Of a stretch of DNA of 64,000 nt, positions 7,455-15,570 are shown piece after piece. The stretch spans positions 372,001-436,000 of the forward strand of contig NZ_VCNG01000002.1 of assembly GCF_006227205.1 (NCBI RefSeq), given 5' to 3'. The first letter of the stretch is position 1, and each line of letters starts with the position of its first letter. Source of the stretch: Pseudomonas sp. ICMP22404 (GTDB taxonomy: Bacteria > Pseudomonadota > Gammaproteobacteria > Pseudomonadales > Pseudomonadaceae). The translations under genes were made by a program, and so were the position numbers. Below the pieces are notes generated by a model. It was not told the origin of the DNA. It saw only the letters and a list, made by a program, of their open reading frames with translations, and did no database searches.

Positions 7455-7626
7455 TGACTTCCGAAGCAAGCGGCCAGAACTGCTAGTTGATCTGACCGAG
7501 TATGTGACGGCTGACTCCTGTTGCACCGGCCGCAAGGGTATTGCATAGGCTGTCCCAATTTGTGCCAGCCTATCCCGGACTGTGCCTGCGCGGCCACGGA
7601 CGTGCCTACCCATGCCTGAAACGAGG

Positions 7627-8103
7627 TCAGTACCGTCCCAAGCGTGCATCCACCGAATACGCTCCACCGCCGCGCGCCACGATGTAGAGCGCCAGAAACC
7701 CCATCAACACCGGAAATTCGATGCCCCGGTCTATCCAGGGCCATGTCGGTCCCAGCGCATAGCTGATGGCAAGCATTTGAAGGGCGATAAGCAGGGCGAC
7801 CAGCCTCGTGGCGAGGCCCATCGCCAGCAGGAGGGCGCCTGCTGTTTCCAGCAGCATGACCAGAAAAGCGAGTTGCGCAGCAAAAGGCAGCCCCATCACG
7901 TTCTGGATGAGGTTGATCGATGCGGCCATGGGATCGGCCATCGAGCCGTGGGAGGTTCGCAGCGCCTTGGGGAGTCCGTGGGTCAACAGCACGACAGCGA
8001 AGACGGTTCGCAGCAAGGCGTACAGATAAGGTTCGAGGTCCGTGGCTCGTGTGCTCAGCGTGGTCAGAACGGAGCGTAATGGCGATGCGGTTTCGCGTGT
8101 CAT
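7627..8103 (-). CDS. DoxX-family inner-membrane protein (minus strand copy)
   Basis: 158-residue protein of the DoxX/SURF4-like family, small four-helix inner-membrane proteins often found with redox enzymes. Family features: an early helix with LLRTVFAVVLLTHGLPKAL (about residues 28-46), then PFAAQLAFLVMLLETAGALLLAMGLATRLVALLIALQML, and a GGGAYSVDARLG tail like other DoxX proteins. It faces away from a second DoxX gene at 8447, with a 343-bp intergenic region between. The precise function is unknown; roles in thiosulfate:quinone or oxidative-stress chemistry are known for some relatives only. Confidence 0.85.
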   Translation of the reverse strand: MTRETASPLRSVLTTLSTRATDLEPYLYALLRTVFAVVLLTHGLPKALRTSHGSMADPMAASINLIQNVMGLPFAAQLAFLVMLLETAGALLLAMGLATRLVALLIALQMLAISYALGPTWPWIDRGIEFPVLMGFLALYIVARGGGAYSVDARLGRY

Positions 8104-8446
8104 GGGGAGTCCTTGCGCAGCGGCGGATGACTAGGAGCCGGGGTGTCGGTACGGGCTCCGGGACAGACGGTGCGGTGTACCTGGGCGGGCTTGCGGGCAT
8201 TCTTCTTGTTTGGGGCGTAGAGATAAATCCCGTGAAGTTGCCATGTGAATTCAAGGCAGAACAACAATCGGCCGGCCCCAGGTCTGCGTACAACGCCAAG
8301 CCATAACCCTTCGGTAGGATTCAATCTTTTCTATTTTATGAAACCTAACGATCGAAATTAGGCGTCTTTTTAGATAAGTGAATTGCCCGCAGAATTTCCC
8401 TCATTGCGGTTCACCAAGGTGGTGGGCCCTTCCAGAGGAAATCGCC
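8104..8446. promoter_or_regulatory. Divergent control region between two DoxX genes
   Basis: 343 bp without a supported gene. It contains TCTATTTTATGAAA (8330-8343, also found upstream of the PfpI gene at 2588) directly followed by an interrupted palindrome CCTAA-N9-TTAGG (8344-8362), the sort of site a LysR or TetR protein could bind. AGAGGAA at 8434-8440 is the ribosome site of the plus-strand DoxX gene. Confidence 0.4.
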
Positions 8447-8890
8447 ATGACTCATTCCAACCTGTCGTCCAGCACTCTTGCCACCACTGCCATCGGTTCC
8501 GCCAGCACACCGTCTTCATCGGTTGCGCTCTCCGGTCGTATCTTGCTGAGCGCCATCTTCCTGCTCTCCGGCGTCTCCAAGATCAGCGCGTCAGCCGGCA
8601 TGATCGCTTACATCGGATCGGTCGGCCTGCCGTTCCCGAGCCTGGCGCTGGCCATCGCCATCCTGGTGGAAGTGGGCGGGGGCATCGCGCTGGTCCTGGG
8701 TTACCGCACACGACTGGTCGCGGCCGGGCTGGCCCTGTTCAGTGTCGCCACCGCGTTGGCGTTCCACAATCAACTGGGCGACCAGAACCAGTTCATCCAT
8801 TTCTTCAAGAACGTTGCCATGGCGGGCGGCCTGTTGCAGGTTGTCGCCTTTGGTGCCGGTCGTTTCAGCCTGGACGCGCGCCGCGCGTAA
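8447..8890 (+). CDS. DoxX-family inner-membrane protein (plus strand copy)
   Basis: 147-residue DoxX-family membrane protein. After a Ser/Thr-rich N-terminus, SGRILLSAIFLLSGVSKI is the classic first helix (about residues 28-45), followed by SVGLPFPSLALAIAILVEVGGGIALVLGYRTRL and a final helix ending GRFSLDARRA. The start is fixed by AGAGGAA upstream of ATG 8447; a longer frame from 8378 lacks such a site. The gene is 49 bp ahead of an NADPH:quinone-reductase-like gene on the same strand and probably forms an operon with it, so the pair may handle a quinone or electrophile stress. Confidence 0.88.
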   Translation: MTHSNLSSSTLATTAIGSASTPSSSVALSGRILLSAIFLLSGVSKISASAGMIAYIGSVGLPFPSLALAIAILVEVGGGIALVLGYRTRLVAAGLALFSVATALAFHNQLGDQNQFIHFFKNVAMAGGLLQVVAFGAGRFSLDARRA

Positions 8891-8895
8891 CTCGA

Positions 8896-8914
8896 AGCCG
8901 GCTCCCCGCCGGCT
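8896..8914 (+). other. Intra-operon hairpin after doxX
   Basis: 7-bp stem AGCCGGC/GCCGGCT with loop TCCCC in the 49-bp gap before the oxidoreductase gene. No T-tract follows, so it is more likely an mRNA-stability element than a terminator. Confidence 0.35.
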
Positions 8915-8939
8915 CGCCATTCTTCTTATGAGGTGAGAT

Positions 8940-9863
8940 ATGAAAGCGATTCGCGTAGCGCAATACGGGCAGGTCGAAGGTTTGTCGTTCGAGGAACTTC
9001 CATCACCAGTGCCAGGCCAGGGGGAGGTGCTGATCGAGGTGGCCGGTAGCGGGGTGAATCCGATTGACTGGAAGGTTCTTTCCGGTGCCATGAAGGCTTT
9101 CATTCCGCTGCAGTTGCCCTACACCCCTGGCGTCGAGGTCGCCGGTCGTGTGGCGGCCATAGGAGAAAAGGTCACGGGCTTCGCCATCGGCGATGAGGTG
9201 TTCGGCTTTATCAATATCGTGGGTGGGTACGCCACTGAGGTGGTCGCCAGTGCGGACCGTCTCGCCCATCGGCCCAAACGGCTGTCGGCGTTGCACGCCG
9301 GCGGTGTCCCGGCCGTCGCCTTGACCGCATGGCAGGCCCTGCATGAGCACGGGCAGATCAAGGCCGGCCAACGGGTGCTGATCCACGGCGCTGCGGGTGG
9401 CGTCGGTAGCATGGCGGTGCAGATGGCGCGTATTGCGGGTGCCACCGTTATCGCCACCGCCTCGGCGCGCAACCATGACTACTTGCTCAAGTTGGGCGCC
9501 ACGCAGATGATCGATTACAACCAGGCGGCATTCGAGGCCGCAATCGAGCCGGTGGATGTGGTGCTGGACCTGGTCGGTGGCGATACCCAGGAACGCTCCT
9601 GGTCGGTGTTGAAACCCGGCGGAGTGCTGGTGTCCCCGGTGAGCCCACCCGATGCCAGGCGGGCCGAGGCTGTTGGGGCGACCGGTAAGCATTTCGCTAC
9701 ACGCTCCGATGGCGCGCAGCTTCAGGAGATCGCCGCGCTGTTCGAAACTGGCGAGCTGGTAATCGAGGTCGAGGTGCTGCCTTTGTCCCAGGCGCAAGAC
9801 GCACTGCGCAAGAGCCAGGAGAGGCATATCCGTGGCAAGCTGGTGCTCGACGCCCGTCGGTAA
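8940..9863 (+). CDS. NADP-dependent zinc-free MDR oxidoreductase (quinone oxidoreductase-like)
   Basis: 307-residue medium-chain dehydrogenase/reductase, NADPH-dependent quinone reductase or alkenal reductase type, cytosolic. The N-terminal GroES-like domain has PGQGEVLIEVAGSGVNPIDWKVLSG and TPGVEVAGRVAAIG; the Rossmann motif is VLIHGAAGGVGSMAVQMARI (about residues 147-166). Structural and catalytic zinc cysteines of alcohol dehydrogenases are absent, as in quinone reductases. GAGGTGAGAT precedes the ATG. It probably shares a transcript with the DoxX gene upstream and is closed by a strong terminator. Confidence 0.9.
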   Translation: MKAIRVAQYGQVEGLSFEELPSPVPGQGEVLIEVAGSGVNPIDWKVLSGAMKAFIPLQLPYTPGVEVAGRVAAIGEKVTGFAIGDEVFGFINIVGGYATEVVASADRLAHRPKRLSALHAGGVPAVALTAWQALHEHGQIKAGQRVLIHGAAGGVGSMAVQMARIAGATVIATASARNHDYLLKLGATQMIDYNQAAFEAAIEPVDVVLDLVGGDTQERSWSVLKPGGVLVSPVSPPDARRAEAVGATGKHFATRSDGAQLQEIAALFETGELVIEVEVLPLSQAQDALRKSQERHIRGKLVLDARR

Positions 9864-9884
9864 GCCGGGAATCGGTAGCGAACC

Positions 9885-9910
9885 AAGCCGGGCAGAAGCC
9901 CGGCTTTTTT
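9885..9910 (+). terminator. Rho-independent terminator
   Basis: 9-bp stem AAGCCGGGC/GCCCGGCTT, 4-nt loop, then a TTTT tail, 22 bases past the oxidoreductase stop. The left A-run lets it also serve the convergent AraC gene. Confidence 0.9.
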
Positions 9911-9939
9911 CATAGGCGATTTCCCCTGGACAGGGCATC

Positions 9940-10872
9940 TCACGTCTGGCGGTAAGCGCTGGGCGTGACACCCACCTCGCGACGAAACACCTGGGAGAAA
10001 TGGCTGGGGCTGGAATAACCGACCTCCAGTCCGATGTCGATGATACTGCGGTCGGTTTCCAGCAACAGGTGCCGGGCGCGACTCATCCGCAGGCGGATGA
10101 AGTACTGCGAGGGCGACAATCCGGTCGCGCGCTTGAATACCCGGCTGAAGTGGTACTCGCTCAATTCGGCGATCCGGGCCAGTTGCGCCAGGTTGAACTC
10201 ATCGGCCAGGCCCTCGTTCATTGCCGTCAGGACACGGCGCAACTTATACGCTTGCAGCGCGCTGCCGCGTCTCTGGTTGCCGTGTGGATCGGGGTAACGA
10301 CGGATCAAGTGCACGGCCAGTGCCACGGCCAGGCTATGAACGAACAGCGGGCTGGGCTGGCGTTCTTCGATGAGTTCGATGCGCAACTGCTCGAGGATGA
10401 AGCGCACCCGCTCATCCCGGGCGCCGGAGATGTCCAGAAAACTCACGGACGCGCAGTGCTCGCCGAAAAGATCGCGGGCAGCCTGGTCGATCAGCGACAG
10501 GTCGAGATACAAGTGCATCACCTCGAAGGTGTCGCTCTCCAGGGTTTGCCAACGCATTTCATAGGGTTCGTGGGTATTGGTGAGGAAAAAGTCGCCGGCC
10601 TCCACGGTGGTGGCTGCCCATGCGCCGTCGAGGGCGCGCTCCTCGACCCTGGCCTTGCCTGCCAGGACCAATACCAGCAACGGTTCCACGACGGCGGGTA
10701 CCCGTATCGGCTCGATGACGCTGTGATGGCTGAACAACTGGACTACCACATCCTGCAGGTGCGGGTGTGATGGCAATGCCTGGGGTGTTCCCGGCAGGTG
10801 GCGGGGCATGGTTTCGGCCATGATGCGTTGGGTATCGCCGGCTGCCAGGTCATCATATTCAGACGGGTGCAC
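9940..10872 (-). CDS. AraC-family transcriptional regulator
   Basis: 310-residue AraC/XylS-type activator. The N-terminal cupin-like sensing domain is about residues 20-180; the C-terminal double helix-turn-helix spans about residues 205-305, with LAQLARIAELSEYHFSRVFKRATGLSPSQYFIRLRMSRARHLL and the second helix IIDIGLEVGYSSPSHFSQVFRREVGVTPSAYR. The GTG at 10872 is chosen because AAGGAG lies 6 bases upstream; an ATG-like frame start at 10929 has no such site. It converges on the DoxX/oxidoreductase operon, a plausible target. Its inducer is unknown. Confidence 0.85.
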   Translation of the reverse strand: MHPSEYDDLAAGDTQRIMAETMPRHLPGTPQALPSHPHLQDVVVQLFSHHSVIEPIRVPAVVEPLLVLVLAGKARVEERALDGAWAATTVEAGDFFLTNTHEPYEMRWQTLESDTFEVMHLYLDLSLIDQAARDLFGEHCASVSFLDISGARDERVRFILEQLRIELIEERQPSPLFVHSLAVALAVHLIRRYPDPHGNQRRGSALQAYKLRRVLTAMNEGLADEFNLAQLARIAELSEYHFSRVFKRATGLSPSQYFIRLRMSRARHLLLETDRSIIDIGLEVGYSSPSHFSQVFRREVGVTPSAYRQT

Positions 10873-10932
10873 AGGAGGCTCCTTGTACAGAACTGTTCGC
10901 GGGTGAACGCAAGGTCTGGCCTTATCCACTAT

Positions 10933-11838
10933 TCAGAAGTCGGTTACCTGTGCCTTGAAGCGCTCGATCAACCAGCGCGTCGCGGGCCCGGGTGGCATGT
11001 CCGTCCGGTAGATGGCGTCAAAGGCATAATCGCCGCCGGCGCAGTCGGGCAGTTCGAGAAGCACCAGTCGGCCGCTGGCCAGGTCGTCGCGCACCCGGTC
11101 GATGGGCATGTTGCCCCAGCCGATGCCTTCGCGAAGCAACATGTGCTTGGCGCCCAGATCCGCCAATCGCCAGGTACGGGTGCCGATCACCGCGAACTCT
11201 TGATCTTCGGTCAGACGGGAACGGTCAGTGAGGACCAATTGGACGTGGGAGCGCCCGGTACCCGGCGCATGTGGCCCCGGTTGTGCCAATGGGTGATCGG
11301 GTGCAGCGACCGGTATCAAGGCCACCTTGCCCACGCCGATACGCTCGATGCCGTCGAGGTTATTGGTCAGCGGGCCGCTCACCCCCAGCGTGGCCATGCG
11401 GTCGAACACCCGCTGCGTCACGCCGCCCAGGGCCTCGATATGCAAGTGCAGCGACACGGTCGGGAACTGTTCGCGAAACGCCTTGAGCGCGTCGACCATC
11501 CGCTCACTGGGCAGCATCACGTCGAGTACCAGGTGCACTTCGGCTTCAAGGCCGTGCAGCAGCCCGCGAACCTTGGCCCGCAGGCCGTCGATGCCGTTGT
11601 AGATGGTGCGTGCTTCGGCCAGCACGGTGCGCCCGGCATCGGTCAGTTGGGGTTTGCGGGTGGTCTTGCGGTCGAACAGGCTGACGCCGAGCTGCATTTC
11701 CAGGTTGGCGATCGAGTAGCTCACCACGGAAGTGGCCCGATGCAGTTTGCGCGCCGCGCCGGCGAAGCTGCCGACATCGACCACGGTCAGGAATACACGG
11801 AGCTGGTCGAGGGTGGGCGTGCCTGGGTCTGAAATCAT
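10933..11838 (-). CDS. LysR-family transcriptional regulator
   Basis: 301-residue LysR-type regulator: N-terminal winged helix (LDQLRVFLTVVDVGSFAGAARKLHRATSVVSYSIANLEMQLGVSLFDR, about residues 9-56) and a C-terminal periplasmic-binding-like effector domain. The start at 11838 removes a long unsupported N-terminal extension and places MISDPGTPTLDQL at the usual distance from the helix. It is divergent from an SDR gene at 12029 across 190 bp, the usual arrangement for a LysR protein and its target. The effector is not known. Confidence 0.88.
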   Translation of the reverse strand: MISDPGTPTLDQLRVFLTVVDVGSFAGAARKLHRATSVVSYSIANLEMQLGVSLFDRKTTRKPQLTDAGRTVLAEARTIYNGIDGLRAKVRGLLHGLEAEVHLVLDVMLPSERMVDALKAFREQFPTVSLHLHIEALGGVTQRVFDRMATLGVSGPLTNNLDGIERIGVGKVALIPVAAPDHPLAQPGPHAPGTGRSHVQLVLTDRSRLTEDQEFAVIGTRTWRLADLGAKHMLLREGIGWGNMPIDRVRDDLASGRLVLLELPDCAGGDYAFDAIYRTDMPPGPATRWLIERFKAQVTDF

Positions 11839-12028
11839 TGCTAATCGCTCGAACGTTTCATGGATGTTATCCGGATTTTTCGCACAAGCGCAAAACCCCG
11901 ACAGCCTCGGCAAACCTGCGAAAGCCCGGCGTTCCCCGTTGCGAGACAGTGAAGCCGTCGATAACGACCGCGCCCCAGGGGCGCCGAGCCGGCGAATGTC
12001 TCCTCGGCTCGCAACGCAGGAGAACATC

Positions 12029-12793
12029 ATGACTGTTATCAAGCACGCTCTACCCAACGAAGTCGAAGGCAAAGTCGCGCTGGTCACCGGCGCAGCCAGT
12101 GGCATCGGCAAGGCGATCGCATTGCTGCTGCATGCCCGTGGCGCCAAGGTCGTCGCCGAAGACCGCAACCCCGCCGTCGAAGAACTTGCGCGCCCCGGGC
12201 TGGTGCCACTGGTGGCCGACATCACCGAGGACGGCGCCGCCGAGCGCGCGGTGGGATTGGCCGTGGAGCAATTCGGCCGGCTGGACATCCTGGTCAACAA
12301 CGCCGGGATCATCATCAACAAACTGGTGATCGACATGACCCGCGAAGACTGGGAGCGCATTCAGGCGGTCAATGCCACCGCGGCCTTCCTGCATTGTCGC
12401 GAAGCGGTCAAGGCCATGATGCCCAACAAGGCCGGAGCCATCGTCAACATCGCATCCTATGCTTCCTATTTTGCCTTCCCGACCATTGCCGCCTACACGG
12501 CATCGAAAGGTGCGTTGGCCCAACTGACCCGGACACTGGCGCTCGAAGTGATCGGGCATGGCATTCGCGTCAATGCCGTCGGCGTCGGCGATGTGGTGAC
12601 CAACATCCTCAACGATGTGGTCGATGACGGTCCGGCTTTCCTGGCCCAGCATGGAGAAGCCGCCCCCATCGGTCGCGCCGCGCAACCGGAGGAAATCGCC
12701 GAAGTCGTGGCTTTTCTCGCTTCGGACCGCGCCAGCTTTATCGTCGGTTCGGTGGTCATGGCCGACGGCGGCATGACCGTCACTGCCGGTTGA
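12029..12793 (+). CDS. Short-chain dehydrogenase/reductase (SDR), classical type
   Basis: 254-residue NAD(P)-dependent SDR. Cofactor motif VTGAASGIG (about residues 19-27), structural motif NNAG (about residue 91), and catalytic Ser, Tyr and Lys in SYASYFAFPTIAAYTASKGAL (about residues 143-163) are all present. AGGAGAA sits 4 bases before the ATG. The divergent LysR gene probably controls it. Substrate unknown; 3-oxoacyl, sugar or small alcohol reduction are all possible for this family. Confidence 0.9.
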   Translation: MTVIKHALPNEVEGKVALVTGAASGIGKAIALLLHARGAKVVAEDRNPAVEELARPGLVPLVADITEDGAAERAVGLAVEQFGRLDILVNNAGIIINKLVIDMTREDWERIQAVNATAAFLHCREAVKAMMPNKAGAIVNIASYASYFAFPTIAAYTASKGALAQLTRTLALEVIGHGIRVNAVGVGDVVTNILNDVVDDGPAFLAQHGEAAPIGRAAQPEEIAEVVAFLASDRASFIVGSVVMADGGMTVTAG

Positions 12794-12819
12794 TCAATCT
12801 GGTGGTACCGTTGCGGTGA

Positions 12820-12854
12820 AGCAAAAGCCCGATGCAGTGCATCGGGCTTTTGCT
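12820..12854. terminator. Bidirectional terminator between SDR and glcG
   Basis: 17-bp perfect inverted repeat starting AGCAAAAGCCCG and ending in the complementary CGGGCTTTTGCT, with A-run and T-run on its arms, so it can terminate both the SDR gene and the convergent glc operon. Confidence 0.9.
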
Positions 12855-12872
12855 TGAACGCTACCGTCCACT

Positions 12873-13274
12873 TCAGTTCAGGCATTGCGCGCCGGCTCTG
12901 GCGACTTGGGCGTCCTGCTCGGCCTTGACCCCGGACACGCCCACAGCGCCGATCACCTGACCGTCGACAATGATCGGGACGCCACCCTCCAGGGATGTCA
13001 ACAGCGGCGCGGACAAAAAGGCCTGGCGTCCACCGTTGACCATCTCTTCATAACCTTTGGATTCGCGCCGGCCGAGGGCCGAGGTGCGGGCTTTTTCGGT
13101 GGCGATGTAGGCACCGATGGGCGCGCAGCCATCGAGGCGCTCCAGGGCCAGCGGGTGACCGCCATCATCGACAATCACGATGGCGACGGCCCACTGGTTG
13201 CTGTTCGCTTCATCGCGGGCGGCCGAGAGAATCCGGCTGACTTCGTTCTGGCCGAGTACGGCTTTGCTTTTCAT
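12873..13274 (-). CDS. glcG: GlcG/HbpS-family protein
   Basis: 133-residue protein of the GlcG/HbpS family (PF03928), last gene of the glycolate-oxidase operon. Family hallmarks are AIVIVDDGGHPLALERLDGC (about residues 31-50), then FLSAPLLTSLEGGVPIIVDGQVIGAVGVSG. The start at 13274 matches GlcG length and has GGAGCTCC just upstream; the open frame continues further up without support. Relatives bind heme or cobalamin or degrade small organic compounds, but its role in glycolate use is not established. It is separated from glcF by 13 bp. Confidence 0.9.
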   Translation of the reverse strand: MKSKAVLGQNEVSRILSAARDEANSNQWAVAIVIVDDGGHPLALERLDGCAPIGAYIATEKARTSALGRRESKGYEEMVNGGRQAFLSAPLLTSLEGGVPIIVDGQVIGAVGVSGVKAEQDAQVARAGAQCLN

Positions 13275-13287
13275 GGGAGCTCCAGGT

Positions 13288-14505
13288 TTAAGGCAGCGCG
13301 GCTTCGACCCACTCGATCCAGTGCCGGACCGGGGTCCGTCCCGCGCCGTCGAGATGGGTCTGACAGCCGATATTGGCGGTGACAATCACGTCGGGGCGCC
13401 CGCTTTCCAGGGCGTTGAGTTTGTTGTCACGCAGCTGCCGGGACAGTTCGGGCTGGGTGATCGAATAGGTGCCCGCCGAGCCGCAACACAAGTGGCTGTC
13501 GGGCACCGGCGTGAGGTTGAAGCCCAGCTTCGTCAGCACCGCTTCAACGGCGCCGCCCAGTTTCTGCGCGTGCTGCAAGGTGCAGGGGCAGTGGAAGGCC
13601 AGGCGCTGGTCGCTGTGGATGCTCAGTTTTTCCAGTGGCTCTTCGCGCAGTACTTCAACCAGGTCCTTGGCCAGGGCGCTGACCTTTTTCGCCTTTTCGG
13701 CATAAATTGGGTCGCTGCCGAGCAAGTGCCCGTAATCCTTGATGAACGCGCCACAACCGCTGGCGGTTTGCACGATGGCCTCGGCACCGTTCTCGATGTT
13801 CGGCCACCACGCATCGATGTTGCGGCGCGCACGATCCAGGCCCACGGCCTGGGCGTCCAGATGATAGTCCACGGCGCCGCAGCAGCCGGCTTCGGCAACG
13901 GGTGTCACACTGATCCCCAATCGATCCAGGACCCGGGCGGCGGCCGCGTTGGTATTGGGCGACAGGCTCGGTTGTACGCAGCCTTCGAGCATGAGCACCT
14001 GTCGGACATGGCGGGTCACCGGTCGCGGTTTGGCGGCAGGGACATGGCGAGGTAACTTGCCGCGCAGGGTGTCGGGCAGCCATGGCCGAAACACCCGGCC
14101 GCCGCTGACCAGTCCCTTGAACACGCCGGGATTGGGCACGACCGCTCGCAACCCTTCGCGCAACAGGCGCTGGCCGAGAGGCCGTTCGACCGCCGCATCG
14201 ACTACGGCGCGGCCAATGTCCAGCAGGTTGTGGTAGTCGACCCCGGAGGGGCAGGTGGTTTCGCAGTTGCGGCACGACAGGCAACGATCCAGGTGCTGCT
14301 GGGTCTTCGCCGTGACCGGGTTGCCTTCGAGTACTTGCTTGATCAGGTAGATACGCCCTCGGGGGCCATCCAGTTCATCGCCGAGCAACTGATAGGTCGG
14401 GCAAGTGGCATTGCAGAAGCCGCAATGCACGCAGGTGCGCAGGATGCTTTCGGCCTCTTCGGCGCGGGGCAGTTGGCGGGCCTCTTCGCTCAAGGTGGTC
14501 TGCAT
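13288..14505 (-). CDS. glcF: Glycolate oxidase iron-sulfur subunit GlcF
   Basis: 405-residue iron-sulfur subunit of glycolate oxidase, which passes electrons from the FAD subunits GlcD/GlcE to the quinone pool at the inner membrane. Two 4Fe-4S binding motifs are clear: CVHCGFCNATCP (about residues 36-47) and CLSCRNCETTCP (about residues 85-96). Two CCG domains follow (AGCCGAVDYH near 205 and HLCCGSAGTYS near 345). The stop of glcE is 3 bases upstream, so they are translationally linked. Length matches the family. Confidence 0.96.
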   Translation of the reverse strand: MQTTLSEEARQLPRAEEAESILRTCVHCGFCNATCPTYQLLGDELDGPRGRIYLIKQVLEGNPVTAKTQQHLDRCLSCRNCETTCPSGVDYHNLLDIGRAVVDAAVERPLGQRLLREGLRAVVPNPGVFKGLVSGGRVFRPWLPDTLRGKLPRHVPAAKPRPVTRHVRQVLMLEGCVQPSLSPNTNAAAARVLDRLGISVTPVAEAGCCGAVDYHLDAQAVGLDRARRNIDAWWPNIENGAEAIVQTASGCGAFIKDYGHLLGSDPIYAEKAKKVSALAKDLVEVLREEPLEKLSIHSDQRLAFHCPCTLQHAQKLGGAVEAVLTKLGFNLTPVPDSHLCCGSAGTYSITQPELSRQLRDNKLNALESGRPDVIVTANIGCQTHLDGAGRTPVRHWIEWVEAALP

Positions 14506-14508
14506 GAT

Positions 14509-15570
14509 TCAAAGCTCCGCGTAGAGGCGACCGGGGTTGAAGATTCCCTGTGGGTCGAGCCGTTGCTTCAGGTTCCGGTGGTAGCGCATCAGTGCGTCAG
14601 GCAGCGGTTGGAATGGACTGTCGATCAGTCCGTGGTCGTAACAGGTCACATGACCGCCAACGCCTTCGACGATCTGACGAATGAACGCGGCTTCGGCACC
14701 GGACTTGAGCCAGCGCTGGGCACCGCCCCAGTCGATCAGTTGCCTGCCAGGCAAGGGCAGCCACGCTGTGTTGTGTGGCACGGACAGGCGCCACAGCGGT
14801 AGATTTTCATCGAAGAAGCTCAAGCGATGTACGTTCAGATCATCCCAATACGACGCGTCCAACACCTCGCCGCCCAGTCGGTCATGGGCCGCCGCCACCG
14901 AGCCTTCGCCGCCTTCGAGCCGCAGGTGCAGGCGTTGGCCATCGTGGCAGGCGGCGCTGATCGGCAGCGGTTGCTGGCCCCATTCCGCCAGACGCAGCAA
15001 GGCGCGATCGCTGTCCATTTCCAGGCTGATGCTCAAGGCTTGCCGAGGTTTGGGCAGGACTTTGAGCGACACGTCGGTGATCACCCCAAGGGTGCCGAAG
15101 CTGCCGGCCATCAGGCGCGACAGGTCGTAACCGGCGACGTTCTTCATGACTTCGCCACCGAAGCGCAGATGCTCGCCCTGGCCGGTGATGACCCGCGTGC
15201 CGAGGACGAAGTCCCGCACCGAACCCGCCCACGGGCGGCGTGGGCCGGAGAGTCCGCTGGCAATCATGCCGCCCACCGTGTCGTCGCCGAAGGAGGGTGG
15301 TTCGCAGGGCAGCATTTGCTGCGAGGCGCTCAGCACCTCGGACAGTTCCCGTAGGGGCGTACCGCAACGCACGGTCACCACCAGTTCCGTCGGGTCATAG
15401 CTGACGATGCCCCGGTGGACCCGGGTGTCGAGGCGCTCCCCAGTGACCGAACGCCCCAGGAAGGCTTTGCTGTTGCCACCGTGGATCCACAGCGGCGTGG
15501 CGTTCTTCAGCGCCTGGTTGACCTGTTCCAGCAACGCGTCGCTGGCGTCCCTATCGTGTGTGCTGTGCAT
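14509..15570 (-). CDS. glcE: Glycolate oxidase FAD-binding subunit GlcE
   Basis: 353-residue second flavin subunit of glycolate oxidase. It has a PCMH-type FAD domain in the N-terminal half (WIHGGNSKAFLGR, then GGMIASGLSGPRRPWAGSVRDFVLG and FGGEVMKNVAGYDLSRLMAGSFGTLGVI, the typical GlcE signature) but a shortened C-terminal part compared with GlcD. It starts on the base where glcD ends (15570), implying translational coupling. Glycolate to glyoxylate is the reaction of the whole complex. Confidence 0.95.
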   Translation of the reverse strand: MHSTHDRDASDALLEQVNQALKNATPLWIHGGNSKAFLGRSVTGERLDTRVHRGIVSYDPTELVVTVRCGTPLRELSEVLSASQQMLPCEPPSFGDDTVGGMIASGLSGPRRPWAGSVRDFVLGTRVITGQGEHLRFGGEVMKNVAGYDLSRLMAGSFGTLGVITDVSLKVLPKPRQALSISLEMDSDRALLRLAEWGQQPLPISAACHDGQRLHLRLEGGEGSVAAAHDRLGGEVLDASYWDDLNVHRLSFFDENLPLWRLSVPHNTAWLPLPGRQLIDWGGAQRWLKSGAEAAFIRQIVEGVGGHVTCYDHGLIDSPFQPLPDALMRYHRNLKQRLDPQGIFNPGRLYAEL